A stretch of 64,000 nucleotides of DNA from Acanthosepion esculentum (Eukaryota > Mollusca > Cephalopoda > Sepiida > Sepiidae): NCBI GenBank assembly GCA_964036315.1, contig OZ038492.1, positions 40,565,853-40,629,852 on the forward strand. Direction: 5' to 3'. Below, one piece after another: positions 10,380 to 21,929 of this stretch. A model generated the notes under the pieces. That model was not told where the DNA came from. It did no database searches and saw only the letters and a list, made by a program, of their open reading frames with translations. The stretch's first letter is position 1, and each line of letters begins with the position of its first letter. The position numbers and the translations under genes are program-made.

Positions 10380-11120
10380 CGAAAACGGGAAAGGAAAGCA
10401 CCCGAAAATCATTTCCGCCCTTCATCTTCTCAATTTCTCTTTTTAATTCTTTTTCTTTTCCCTCATTTCCTTTACCTTTTTTCTCTTCTCTCTTTCTCTT
10501 TTCTCTATAATTTAATTCTTTCCTCTACATCTTATTCTCTGATTCCTTTATTTCTTCCTTGCATTGTCTTATACTCTCTTTATTTTTAACTTTGTTCCTT
10601 TCTTTCCTCTCCTCGTTTCTGTCTCTCTTTTATATTGTCTCTTTCTCTCATTTTTAGACTTGTCTTTTCTCCCTTCATATTTTATGCTTTCTTTTTTTGC
10701 TTTTCTACCTCTTACCGCCACCTTTTACCACTTACTTCATTACTTCCTCTCCTCACTTCTACCTTTCCCAACCTTATTTTATCTCTTTATCTTTTCCCCT
10801 CTTCTCACTATTTTGTTTTTCCTCCTTTCTTTTTTCCTTTCCCCTTTCTTTCTTCTTTAGTTTGATTCCTTTTTCTTCGACATTTTCTTACTCTTTCCTC
10901 CCCTCTCAGTATTACATTCTTTCTTTTCTCACTGTTTTTAATCACTTAAATCCTTTTCATCACCTCACACTAAACTACTGTTTCTTTTCTCTAATTACCT
11001 TGGAGCCTGTTTCTTTTGGTCTTTTATTTCCATTTTTTCGTTTTATTTATTTATTTTTTGCTGTATTTCTGCACAAATACCTGTTTTACAATTTCTATTT
11101 TTTTTTTTACTCCTAACTTA
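10380..11120. repeat. Pyrimidine-rich low-complexity tract (~740 bp)
   Basis: The plus strand is overwhelmingly T and C with no fixed period. Apparent 98- and 139-codon frames are F/L/S-rich artefacts of that composition. Confidence 0.8.
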
Positions 11121-11589
11121 AATATGAAAATAAAATCCAGTAAACCAAAAAAAAAAGAAAAAAAGGTAAGTAAATGAAGCAAAATAAAATTTACCGATTT
11201 GGATATTGGTGACAAGAGAAAACTGTGTGGGGCTTGGCTTTCAAAATTATCACCTTTTTATGTATTGCTCGTGAGGTGGATTTGGAAAAATCTAAACATA
11301 TGAAAACTTCAACCTGTTTAGGATGGAACCTAAATATTTCAACCTGTTTAGGATGGAACATCTGCCTTTGGTTCTCAAGAACACCTTTGGAATTCAAACC
11401 AGTAAGAATCAGAGGAAAAGGAATTGAAAAGAGTTCTCTGATTTTCTTTATTTCAGTTTTTATTATTTTTCTTCTCAATTTTCAGTTTTTATATTTTCAA
11501 TGGCTTAATGTTTATTTACTCTTGCGATGTTTTCTTTGTCTTTAATCTGAATGTTTCAAATGTAGTAAAAAAAATATTGTTCATCTTTT
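11121..11589. other. Gene-free stretch
   Basis: It holds one imperfect direct duplication, 'tcaacctgtttaggatggaac', at about 11310 and 11338. No gene or known repeat is otherwise seen. Confidence 0.5.
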
Positions 11590-11990
11590 GGCACTATGGC
11601 AGAGTTGTTAGAATGTTAGCTTTCCGAGTCCTCGGTTCGAATACCACCTTTGTTGATTTATCAGGAAGGTGGCTTCTCGATATTATATATTTGGGGAGGG
11701 CGATGTTAGCATGCAGCGCGTTTGGAATGTGCCTGAAAACCATACCAACTGTTGACTCAAGTCTTTTGAGTGAAAACAGGTAGATGTAGCATCTGTTGAT
11801 ATGTGTGCCAGCATCAAGTCACAAGTCATCGTGACCGAGGATTTGTGTGTATATGGCATTGTTCAAACTGCTAATCACGACAGATTTACGTTCGCTCCCA
11901 GAAATTGAAACTAAGTTTCACACGGTATAGTTGCAGTATAAATCACTGATGGGCTTTGTGAACAAATACAAATGTGACTGAACAGGTGCC
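11590..11990 (+). mobile_element. tRNA-like SINE, family S3
   Basis: An A-box-like TGGCAGAGTTG (11597) and B-box GGTTCGAATACC (11632) are followed by TTTATCAGGAAGGTGGCTTC, then 'gttgactcaagtcttttgagtg', then 'aagtcacaagtcatcgtgacc' and the 'gcagtataaatcac' terminal segment. It ends just before a CT/TA microsatellite cluster. Confidence 0.8.
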
Positions 11991-12055
11991 TGCAACAGAA
12001 ACTGACAAGCTACCTTGTCTATTTCTTAGTCTCACAGTTTCTCTGTCTGTCAGTC

Positions 12056-12062
12056 TCTCTCT

Positions 12063-12132
<70 letters not shown>

Positions 12133-12136
12133 TAGA

Positions 12137-12177
<41 letters not shown>

Positions 12178-12351
12178 TATATATATATATATATATATGA
12201 GAGAGATAGAGTGATATGTATATATATATATATATGAGAGAGAGTGATATATATATATGAGAGAGATAGACCGGGAGACAGATAGACAGGTAAATTTACC
12301 AGCAGAGACAGCTTCATAGAGCACAATATGATATATATATATATATATTAT

Positions 12352-12390
<39 letters not shown>

Positions 12391-12395
12391 CGTTG
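12056..12395. repeat. TA-rich minisatellite with GAGAGAGATAGAGTGA spacers, plus (TA)n/(CA)n
   Basis: Several TA blocks are separated by GAGAGAGATAGAGTGA or shorter forms (12125, 12198, 12236, 12260). A second TA/CA/TA compound follows at 12327-12390 after about 65 bp of unique sequence. The spacers look like copies of one microsatellite flank. Confidence 0.9.
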
Positions 12396-12401
12396 TATAT
12401 A

Positions 12402-12539
12402 TAGTGATTTTCCAAGCGTAGCTTAGATGTGGCACAAGGCTGAAACTATGAGGCGCCCAATGAGGATCGAACTCACTACTCAGTCGTAATTGTTCTAGCG
12501 AGACAAGCTTGCTAACCATTACACCGCCTCGAGGTGCCC
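12402..12539 (-). mobile_element. tRNA-derived SINE, family S1
   Basis: On the minus strand it runs GGGCACCTCGAGGCGGTGTAA ... GTTCGATCCTCATTGGGCGCC ... AAATCACTATATATAC. The body runs straight into TATATA, so the SINE tail is TA-rich. A TATATATACGTTGTAT segment occurs on both sides (about 12384 and 12556). Confidence 0.85.
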
Positions 12540-12726
12540 TCTACGTTTTATTTATATATATATACGTTGTATGAAACTCTATTCAGCACCTATTTAATCT
12601 ATTATATGCTATTCCTATGTCTCTCTTTCTGTCCATATATATCACATCATCTTTATCTCTCTCTCTCTCATTTAATTGGCCGAAGAACTTTTCAGTACCC
12701 CCTAGTTTCTATTATTTTCTATTCAC

Positions 12727-12757
<31 letters not shown>

Positions 12758-13800
12758 CAGTTAGGGTCTACAATCATAGCCAAGATATTTTCTTCCTATA
12801 GTGAATGATTTCTGCTTCAACCTCAGTAGTTCTAAAATACTGATTCTCAAGATAGACATGTCCTTCTCACTTGCTAGATTGGTGCATACAATCGACTTAC
12901 CTCATAGTTTACCCCGTGTGGTTGAGTGCTGTACGAAGTTCAGTTTTGTAAATATCTATCTAGCCAGCTACCAATAACTTGTTTATTTTTATGCTTGTCA
13001 TAGTTACATGTTTGCATTCTGACAGCTGCGGTCAGTGTCCAAAACCGTTCTCAGAATCAGTATGCCTAATGCTGACATTGAAATTAAACAAGACCTCCTC
13101 GCGTAGAAGATTGGTGCAACATAATCTTACTGACCGCTTCATAATCAGCAACTCTGCATAGTTACAAAGGCTGCAATTTCTACATGGTATAAATTCCTGT
13201 CTAAATAAATATACATCTTTTTGTGTATAAACGGATGAATGATCTCTCTCGACTGCAGTCTCCATTCTCACCTTTACTCTCACTGTGTACATATATTTGT
13301 GCATATCTGTGTTTCATGCCTAAGTGAGCCTGTGTGTATATATGGCTTACCATATCTTTAGTTATCGGTGCTATATCGGCACTCACGCTATCAGTCTATT
13401 CTAGCCACTAATTGCAAATCAACTGTTTCTCCCTTTAAACAAAGTTATCGTCCAGAATATTAGATTTTCTGGGGAGACATTTCCATGTTATTACCAGTTT
13501 TATATCAGAAGAAAAGCATGTTACTTGTCCCTCTTACGAGTAGCCAAGACAAGTGCTGAATATATGTGGCGATGTACATAAACAGAGGAACGTATCTCTT
13601 TTCATATAAGCATCTGTAGTACTTATATATTTACGTATAATTCATACGCCTGTAAGTCATTGTATATTTTGTATGTGTATATACAAATATAATTGTGTGC
13701 ATATATACGTAACTTCAACTTATACAGTTACGTACATACGCGTCTTTGTAAAGGTTGATAGATATGAACACACTGAGACAGATAGGTAGCGATTTCGATA
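12540..13800. other. Gene-free stretch with a short (TCTA)n tract
   Basis: (TCTA)n lies at about 12727-12757. The remainder, to 13800, gives only short unrecognised frames on both strands and no repeat family that I matched. Confidence 0.5.
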
Positions 13801-13810
13801 GACAGATATG

Positions 13811-13937
13811 TTGATTTTCTAAGCGTAGTTCAGATGTGGCACAAGGCCAAAAGTATGGAGCACCCAGTAAGAATTGAACTCACTACTCTGTTGTAACTGT
13901 TCTAACGAGACAAGCTTGCTAGCCATTACACCACGTC
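13811..13937 (-). mobile_element. tRNA-derived SINE, family S1, 5'-truncated, with a 10-bp TSD
   Basis: Flanked by GACAGATATG at 13801-13810 and 13938-13947. On the minus strand it begins GACGTGGTGTAATGGCTAGC, so it has lost the GGGCACC acceptor strand, and ends in ...AGAAAATCAA. The intact duplication shows retroposition of an already truncated copy or truncation on integration. Confidence 0.85.
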
Positions 13938-13947
13938 GACAGATATG

Positions 13948-15600
13948 CGTAGCGGACCGCGGGTTTACGTGTTGTTGAATTAGGAACACGTGCGTTTATT
14001 TCTGCTAGAAAAATGTCTTAACTACAAGAACATGACGGACTCAAGTTGAGTCCAACCGAAGAGGTAAAGAAAACAAACAAGACCGATATATATATGTCAA
14101 CAAATAGATGTATTAAACAACAACTTTACAACGGACATAGGCATCAACATTTGTGTTTGTGTGTGAACGTAAAGAGTTTGTATATTGGTGAATGTTCGTA
14201 CGTACGTGTATGTGTGTTTCATGGCGTTTTTCTCACAAGTGGGCAAAACGCAGATCTCTGCGAAAGATCACATTTTTAAATGTGTCAGCTGAAATGCAAA
14301 GCGAAAAAGAGAACGAGGCAAGAAGTCGCCCAGTATTTATAGTGCAGGGAGAGCGTGCCCTAGTTACAATTAGAAAATTAAGGAGGAGCTAACTCCGACA
14401 TATGTAGCGATTTCGATAGATTTGAATAGATTTAAATAGTTTTCAGTAGATGTGTACATTATATATAGGTCCGGCAATAAGTCTACAGCCTAATATTGAA
14501 AATAATATATAGCTTTTATTTTAAACAAATATTTCTTTTGCAGTATAATCTCCTTACTTGTTCCTACCCTTAAGCTAATTCTTTTCCAATTAAATACATT
14601 GATTATATATTATATAATGCAAGTTTCAGATAAAACATTACGTTAATAAGTGTGTCAGGTTATGAACTTATGCTCCATCACATACACATACATACATAAA
14701 TATAGCCTAATATTGAAAATAAAATATAGCCTTTATTTTAAACAAAATAAGTATTATCTAATATTTATAAATTAAAAAATATATGCGATTACAATTTGCT
14801 CCTGTGAATATTAATGGGGCTGTAAAAATTTATTACTGCTGATAGTTTCTTCTTTATAAACTGTAAAATTTATCACTGATGATAATCTCTTTGTAAACTA
14901 TTGTGGTATACTAGTGACAAGACCTTTTATTCAAGGTATCAGATAACCGAAGTAAGTGAAAGTATGATTTTTTTGTATTATTTAGTTTTAGTTTTTGTTG
15001 TATATAAAAAACGATTAGAAATACATCAAGCTATAACGATGTAAACCCAAAACAAAACAAAAATAAATTATATACAATTGGACGAATGTTCTCATCTTTG
15101 TTGCCATAATCACAGTGTTTCAGCTAATGAACTCTTCTTCAGGTGTGTGTCTGTTGATCTGCGTAACTGAATTTCAAACTAGAGGGCGCAACAGTCGTAA
15201 ACTTATGATAACAACAAACATGAGGTAATTAATCTGAATATATAATTAATGTAAAAAGATAATTTCTCGTCCTTGAAATTCCAACAGAGAAAAAAAGCAC
15301 TGGATAAATATCTTTTAACCTTGGAACTGATGCATTAATTATAATAAATATTTAATAATTGCACAAGCCAAACCTACTTAATACTTTAAACAGTGTTATA
15401 TTTGTTTATAAGCAGCCTACAAATAAGGTAATCAGTGTGTTAAAAGAAAGCTTTAAAATATAACATTCCAAACACCAAATATCAAGGCAGAATGAACACG
15501 TGCATCAAAGTGTTCTTGACTTTCAAAACCATAATGTATTCGGTTCTTGAAAATGGCCATTGATGTTTGAAAGTACTCATTAATACACACACACGCGTAT
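13948..15600. other. Gene-free AT-rich stretch with local duplications
   Basis: A segment of about 42 bp, GCCTAATATTGAAAATAA..., is duplicated at about 14487 and 14704. CTGTAAAA(A)TTTAT(T/C)ACTG is repeated at about 14820 and 14861. Short frames at 14046-14392 match nothing I know. Confidence 0.5.
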
Positions 15601-15735
15601 ATAGTGATTTTCTAAGCGTAGCTAAGATGTGGCACAAGGCCGAAAGTATGGGGCACCCAGTGAGAATCGAACACACTACTCAGTCGTAATTGTTCTAGCG
15701 AGACAAACTTGCTAACCGTTACACCACCACAAGCA
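15601..15735 (-). mobile_element. tRNA-derived SINE, family S1
   Basis: On the minus strand it reads GTGGTGTAACGGTTAGCAAG ... GTTCGATTCTCACTGGGTGCC ... AGAAAATCACTATATACGCG. Its 5' acceptor strand is degraded. It lies in tandem with the next copy at 15744, separated by about 9 bp. Confidence 0.8.
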
Positions 15736-15743
15736 GTCCCAAA

Positions 15744-15900
15744 TTGATTTTCTAAGCGTAGCTAAGATGTGACACAAAGTCGAACGTATGGAACACCCAA
15801 TGAGGATCGAACTCACTTCTCAGTCATAATTGTTCTAGCGAGACAAGTTTCAATTACACTTTCAATTAATGCTAACCATTACACCACGCCGAGGTGTCCC
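15744..15900 (-). mobile_element. tRNA-derived SINE, family S1, with a 20-bp internal insertion
   Basis: Same family as the neighbour. On the minus strand it starts GGGACACCTCGGCGTGGTGT and contains an extra segment of about 20 bp at 15850-15870 (CAATTACACTTTCAATTAAT) inside the anticodon-arm region. A (CA)n/(TG)n tract follows to 15958. Confidence 0.8.
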
Positions 15901-15959
15901 CACACACGCACACACACATATATGTATGTGTGTGTGTTAGTGTGTGTGTGTGTGTATTG

Positions 15960-16140
15960 ATGTAATAGGAAAGAACAGTCAGATTAATGATTTAAAAAAC
16001 ATTGCTCGATGCAGAAGTACAGCTTAAAATTATAATTATCTTTTTAAAAATGTTTTCATCGCGACACAGAAATTACCATGTTTCGACTTGAGTTTCAGTT
16101 TTGAAACATGGTAATTTCTGTGTCGCGATGAAAACATATT
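15960..16140 (+). repeat. Interspersed repeat ending in a perfect 35-bp palindrome
   Basis: ATGTTTTCATCGCGACACAG... at 16050-16084 is exactly reverse-complemented at 16103-16137, with an 18-nt loop. The sequence from 15960 (TGTAATAGGAAAGAACAGT) to the right arm reappears reversed at 21690-21880, where only one arm is present. So the palindrome is a derived state in this copy. Confidence 0.75.
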
Positions 16141-16154
16141 CAACAACAAAAAAA

Positions 16155-16157
<3 letters not shown>

Positions 16158-16215
<58 letters not shown>

Positions 16216-16448
16216 CCAGGTAAGATGAGTTTTAACGTAGGTCATATTTGATTGTTTGATCAGAGTAAAGTCCAAACAACTTATAATCCCCCACTTTTTT
16301 TTCGTAAAAAGAGGTTGCATTTTGCTTTTGAATCTAGATAAATCGTTCATTCACCAGTAATTTACAATCACCCGATGAGACGCATTGATACGCATCGAAA
16401 CACCACTGCAATTGTGTAGCGATTTTGACATGTTTTCTGTGTAATAAC

Positions 16449-16510
<62 letters not shown>
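16158..16510. repeat. Two (TA)n tracts enclosing a PLE-like CGATGA...CGAAAC segment
   Basis: TA tracts lie at about 16158-16214 and 16453-16510. Between them, at 16370-16405, is CCGATGAGACGCATTGATAC followed by GCATCGAAACACC. This is the CTGATGA-hairpin-GAAAC layout seen at ends of Penelope-like elements, here with a one-base change in the first box. Confidence 0.6.
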
Positions 16511-16512
<2 letters not shown>

Positions 16513-17185
16513 GTTTAGTTCCAATGGGTATGTAAATTGTAACAGAATAAAAAAAAATAAAAAAGGAATCTATCTCCTTAAGATATATGTAAAAAAATGA
16601 CGGCTTGAGCACTTGTGCATTGCTAGGGCAACGAGACTAGGAGTAGGCCAACTCAAAAATCCACTCCTAACATGTCATGAGACAATATGGCAGACTGAGG
16701 CAAATTTCTCACTGAGGCATGGGAAGGCCAGAATCCTGCAGAGAATTGAGAAAAAAAAGGTTGATATAAATAAATGAATAATATATATTTTAGAAATCCC
16801 TGAGAGCCAATACCTTTTCCATATCTGCGGTGTTGTGTTTGCATCCAATGCGGTCTTCCTTCCTTATATCGCGTTGGCCTCATTAATCTTCCTTATTATT
16901 TTCCTTCTCTATTCCTGTCATATTATGTGAAAGCGAAATCAATACCAACCAGCTACATGACCCCACCCTGAATAACTGCCTTACTTCATCCGACTTTCAT
17001 TAATAAATAAAAGCATAATTTCAAGCGATATACTCTTATACTAATTAATAAGAGCGACAAGTGTCGCTACAGAATCTATCAATTATGTATACACGTAAGG
17101 TTCAAATTCCACAATCTTTAGAGTGGAACCTCACACATACAAGAACGCACACATAATTTTGATGCAAATTGTCTTATATATTTAA

Positions 17186-17187
<2 letters not shown>
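16511..17187. other. Gene-free stretch
   Basis: No gene or repeat recognised. Frames are short and unlike known proteins. Confidence 0.4.

Positions 17188-17269
<82 letters not shown>
17188..17269. repeat. (TA)n microsatellite
   Basis: About 40 TA units. The sequence from 17270 to 17577 is unique-looking and holds no supported gene. Confidence 0.95.
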
Positions 17270-17270
<1 letters not shown>

Positions 17271-17574
17271 GGTGGCTGGCAGTTCGTATCTGAGTATGTT
17301 TGTTTACTAGGGCGGCCACTCAATCCCTTTTGCAGACGCCTGGTCAGGCACAGTTGTGTTTGATCAACACCTACAGAGGCCACCTGTGTTTTATACTGCA
17401 AATACGCTGAACGGTCCTTAGTTCACGATGACTTGCGGCTTCGTGCTAACACAACTGATGATGGATCTCATAGTTTAGTGTACCCATCTTCAAACACAAG
17501 GCTTGGGTGAACCGGTGTTATGGTGCCGCCACTCACTGAGATCAACGGCCTGATGTGTCGGAAAGCGAATATTA

Positions 17575-17577
<3 letters not shown>

Positions 17578-17656
<79 letters not shown>

Positions 17657-17673
17657 TATATAAATATGTTGGC

Positions 17674-17734
<61 letters not shown>
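17578..17734. repeat. Interrupted (TA)n tract with GTTGGCCATACAT spacer, left flank of PLE-2
   Basis: Two TA blocks are separated by AAATATGTTGGCCATACATA. The reverse complement of that spacer (TATGTATGGCCAACATAT) occurs near 19480-19500 beyond the PLE, and 'actggctatatat' at 17735 mirrors 'atatatagccag' at 19385. Confidence 0.85.
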
Positions 17735-17859
17735 CTGGCTATATATTTTTTTTTTTTCTTTTTTTTTTGAACGATAAAAATTATTAAAAAATTGAAATCT
17801 TCAGACACACTGGGTTGTAGATTAATATTCTTTCGTTTTTATTATTATTATTATTTCAT

Positions 17860-19398
17860 TTAGATTCCTCGACTAGTTTCGGCCAACATATTTGAAATAG
17901 CCGTAGCAAATGACATAAAGAAAACAATAGCACGTAAGCTGCCACGTAACAATATTACTGATGGGGAACGTATAGCCCTCGACAGGCTGATACATAGAGA
18001 TGACCTAGTCATAACACAGGCTGACAAAGGGGGTGCCACAGTGATCTGGGGAATCAAAGAATACATTAAAGAGGCCAACAAACAGCTAGCCGACAAAGAA
18101 ACCTATAAAAGCTTACCTACAGATCCCCTTCCTGAATACCAAAAAGAATTAACCAGCTCACTAAACATAATGCTTCGCAACAATCTAATCGACAAAGAAA
18201 CACGCACAACACTTACACCCACAAACATTACACCTGCTCGTTTCTATCTCCTTCCTAAAATACACAGAAGCAACAACCCAGGAAGGCCCGTCATTTCATC
18301 ATTCAACTGCCACACGACCAAAATTTCAAAATACGTAGACCATTACATACAACCCCTAGCTAAGGAAGTAAAATCCTACATCAGAGACACAACAGATCTA
18401 CTAAACAAAATTAATCACATACAAATAGTTCCAGAGAATTCTATTCTAGTGACTATGGACGTAAGGTCACTCTATTCAAACATTAAACACATCGAAGGGC
18501 TAACCGCCCTTCAGGAAGCACTTACTAAAAGAAGAAAACAAAAACCTCCCACAGAAGTTATCATAAAACTCATAGAGCATATTCTTACATTGAATACTTT
18601 CAACTTCAATGGAGCACACTACCTTCAAGTAAGAGGTTGTGCCATGGGCACCATTGCAGCTCCTTCATATGCTACAATATTCATGGGAAAATTTGAGGAG
18701 ACCCATATCTATCCCCTCATTGGTAACGACTGCGTACTCCATTCAAGATATATCGATGATATATTCTTTGTATACACGGGCAGTAACGACAAACTCATCC
18801 AATTCCTCATGGCCCTAAACACAGTGCACGACTCAATTAAGTTTGACTAAGAAAAATCCAAAACATCGGTAACATTTTTAGACACCCGCATTTACATAGA
18901 TGAAAACAGGAAACTACAAACGATACTACACACTAAAATCACCGACACCCACAACTATCTACACTTTAAGTCTTCCCACCCTAAACACCTCAAAGAGAAC
19001 CTTCCCTATTTACAAACACTTAGACTCAGAAGGATATCCTCCCACAATGAAGAATTAAACAAACACATTGAAAATCTGGATCATCAGTTAACAACACGTG
19101 GCTATAGACAACACCTAATCAGGGAACAAATAAATAAAGCAATTTCCACACCTAGAGAAGACACCCTAATGTACAAGATTAAAAATAAATTTAGCCGCAT
19201 TCCTCTAGTAACCATTTTCAACCCCACTCTGCCTACACTATCCCAAATAATCAAAAGTCGCTGGGAAATAATACATCTCAAACCAGACCTAAAAAAATTG
19301 TTTGAGGAACCCGGCCTTCTAGCATATCGTAGACCTAAGAACCTAAAAGAAATCCTAGGTAGTAACCACATCTCAGGGGACAAGATATATATAGCCAG

Positions 19399-19400
<2 letters not shown>
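17860..19400 (+). pseudogene. Penelope-like element 2: reverse transcriptase with one in-frame stop
   Basis: One continuous frame from about 17863 is broken only by a TAA at 18848. Motifs in order: ITQADKGGATVI, FYLLPKIHRSNNPGRPVISS, LVTMDVRSLYSNI, GCAMGTIAAPSYATIFMGKFE, RYIDDIFFVYTG, then past the stop TFLDTRIYI and THNYLHFKSSHPKHL, ending in AYRRPKNLKEIL. This is the PLE RT order, of a lineage clearly different from the copy at 5245 (IAAPSYA against LGPCFA). The GIY-YIG nuclease that should follow is absent and a (TA)n tract begins instead. No ATG is seen near the 5' end, where an AG acceptor-like 'atttcatttag' lies just upstream. A single stop suggests a fairly young copy. Confidence 0.85.
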
Positions 19401-19403
<3 letters not shown>

Positions 19404-19486
<83 letters not shown>

Positions 19487-19560
19487 GCCAACATATATAT
19501 ATATATATGCCCAACATATATATATATGGCCAACATATATATATACATATATATATGTGT
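19404..19560. repeat. (TA)n with GGCCAACATA units, right flank of PLE-2
   Basis: About 78 bp of TA is followed by three spaced copies of (G)GCCAACATATATA or GCCCAACATATATA, then GTGTGTACACACAC. Confidence 0.9.
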
Positions 19561-19605
19561 GTACACACACACTCTCATATATAAAATGGAAAATCTATAA
19601 CGCAT

Positions 19606-20019
19606 TGATGGACTTTATGTTAGCAATATTTTTAAATGTTTAAATTTAAGAAACGCTCATGAATATTTATCAGATTAACTCAAACGTCTGTGTAAATTAT
19701 AGAGAAAGCTCAGTATTGTAATTTAATGTCTAACAAAAAGAAGTTAGTAAATGTTTATATTGATGATTTTCTTTTGATGTAATTAATCTACGCCCCAGAT
19801 ATTTTTTCAAATATCTCCATTCCTGAAATAATTATTCCATTTCCAAGCCAACATGCATGGCTATAAAAATGTTAAAAAAATAAAAGAAAATGGTTGATAC
19901 AGAAATTAATCCCAAATTTTAAAATGATATAGATACAAAACGTAGCAGTTATGACTTTCAAAGAAATCTGAATGAATTAAGTTTGCTTAAAAGGCAAATA
20001 GAACCATGCTGGATTATGA
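19606..20019. other. Gene-free AT-rich stretch
   Basis: I see no coding frame or repeat family in this interval. Confidence 0.4.
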
Positions 20020-20245
20020 ATCTCTTCGTAGCCGAGTGGTCAAATCATATCAGATCATACGACGGTTTCTCCTGCAAATGGGGACATGTTCGAATCCTAC
20101 CAGAGGTGCACATTATTTTAATAAGTTTTCTCGAATGTTCAGACCAGTAGACGAAATAAGATACTGTTTGAAATAAACAGAGCGTTTACTCAAACATCGG
20201 TATCCACTAAAAATAATGTTTAAAGTAATAAAGATATATTGTATT
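20020..20245 (+). mobile_element. tRNA-like SINE, family S4 (Ser/Leu-tRNA-like head)
   Basis: An A-box TAGCCGAGTGGT (20030) and B-box TGTTCGAATCC (20088) lie about 60 bp apart, as in a class II tRNA. Then comes a body with TTTCTCGAATGTTCAGACCAG and a tail with GGTATCCACTAAAAATAATG. Minus-strand relatives lie at 29615-29848 and 61000-61150, and a plus-strand tail-only piece at 34615-34645. Confidence 0.8.
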
Positions 20246-20269
20246 TAAAAATAAAAACTTCTAATTCTT

Positions 20270-20322
<53 letters not shown>

Positions 20323-21140
20323 TATATTCACATATACTTTATTAAATATGTAGGAATAATCTTATGAATATGAAAATGCTGATTTCAGCCTCAGCTTAAC
20401 TTTTATTTTAATTTTATTTTTTAACTAACTTTTTAATTTTATTTTTAATTTATTTTTACATATTCCCATATTTGCTGATTATTCAGCAAACTTTGATATT
20501 ACTCCATTAATTGCAACTAGATTAATTTTTTTCAGCAAATGCCGAAATAATTTCAACTCATGAATCTTGCATTTTATACTTGGATGAGTTCAAATCTAGA
20601 CGATAATGCAGTTGAAAACCTGTCGAATATAAATCTAGCATTTGCAGGCAATGATCTTAATGAATGAAGAATAACATTTTACAAGTGGATGTTTTTGATT
20701 TCGTAAAATCGGCTCAATGGAAACTGTCAATTAATGTCGAAAATTTGAATACCATAGGACAAAAAAAATGGTCGATGTTGTTCTTTGAGAAAAGTAGCAG
20801 CCGACTCTAATATATCAACTGAAACCAGTTTAAATGATTTAACAGTGATCATCTAGAAAAAAAAATCCAATAAATGTGTTCCATTTAAATTGAATAACAA
20901 ACCGAAAATTCAGTGGATTTACATGAAGACATAACACTTGGAAACTACCAATGTATACACATAGATACAAACTTATCAATACAAAAGTAAAAGGCTTAGC
21001 TAATGGCTTATGAAAGCTGAATATGCTCAGAAGACATTGGACAATTTAATTTGAAATTCTTCCTACAAATAAAATCGGTTAGAACTGTAGTAAATTAGAT
21101 AAAAAATAAAAAGGGAATTTATCTTGGTCTTCAACCAAAC
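20246..21140. other. Gene-free AT-rich stretch with a small (TA)n tract
   Basis: (TA)n occurs at about 20270-20330. The rest shows no frame above about 60 codons and no recognised family. Confidence 0.4.
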
Positions 21141-21143
21141 CCG

Positions 21144-21144
<1 letters not shown>

Positions 21145-21190
<46 letters not shown>
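21145..21190. repeat. (TA)n directly abutting a MITE
   Basis: The TA run ends exactly where the MITE terminus GCGTAACTCGG begins, replacing the expected first bases CAGT. Confidence 0.9.
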
Positions 21191-21191
<1 letters not shown>

Positions 21192-21374
21192 CGTAACTCG
21201 GATATAAGAGAGTTGTCGGGACCGGAGAAGAAGTATCTTATATCCGGGTTTCTCTTATATCCGGGTTTGGTCTATTTTGTTTAGGTAAGTATGGCTCTAA
21301 TTTGGGACAAGAGAAAATCTCTCTTATATCCGAGTTTCTCTTATATCCGGGTCTCTTATATCCGGGTTACACTG
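21191..21374 (-). mobile_element. Pogo-type MITE, nearly complete
   Basis: The right end is GGGTTACACTG followed by TA, and the left end GCGTAACTCGGATATAAGAG has lost CAGT. The internal segment GGCTCTAATTTGGGACAAGAG is the reverse of the copies at 7797 and 52119, so this copy lies in the opposite orientation. CTCTTATATCCGGG-type units are repeated about five times inside. Confidence 0.8.
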
Positions 21375-21689
21375 TAAATATATATATATATGTAACTATA
21401 ACATCAGTCAGTAAATTTTAACAAATAGTAATAAAAACAACAGAGCCTGGGAAAAAAGGTCAATGTAGTCAGACAAAAATCCCCCAGCCGAATCTTACCC
21501 GACTCGAAAAGAATTTGACATATAATAAACATTCATACTTTCATCACAGTAGTGACCCCTTGATAACGAAAGAAAAAAAAAACCTGATTACACCTATAAA
21601 TGAGTAAAACATTTCTTCAGTTAGTTATACTAAACATCGTTTGAGAATAAAATTGCTCTCTAAATTCAGTGTTTAATATTGAAATTAAA

Positions 21690-21882
21690 CTTTAGGACTT
21701 GAGTCAAGTTTCGAAACATAGTAATTTCTGTGTTGCAAGGGAATCATATTTTTTTTTAATTATTATAATTTAAGCTCAACTTCTGTATCGAGCACTGTTT
21801 TTTTTTTTTTAAATAAAAACGTAAATACAAAAAAAACTTTGGATCATTAGTCAAACTGTTCTTTCCTATTACATCACTACAC
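21690..21882 (-). repeat. Relative of the 15960-16140 repeat
   Basis: GAAACATAGTAATTTCTGTGTTGC (from 21711), CTTCTGTATCGAGCACTG (from 21780) and ACTGTTCTTTCCTATTACATCA (from 21857) correspond to the reverse complement of 15960-16085. Only one palindrome arm is present. Confidence 0.65.
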
Positions 21883-21929
21883 ACACACACACACACAGAT
21901 ACACAGATGTATGTATGTATTTGGGTACC

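Noticed and set aside
10564..11116. Three overlapping hydrophobic frames up to 139 codons
   Set aside because: They come from pyrimidine-rich low-complexity DNA, with no motif and no plausible start or splice context.
17860..18096. Minus-strand frame of 78 codons
   Set aside because: It is antisense to the well-supported PLE reverse transcriptase on the plus strand.
20023..20100. Functional tRNA gene
   Set aside because: Box A and B are present, but the acceptor and anticodon stems do not pair and SINE body and tail sequence follows.
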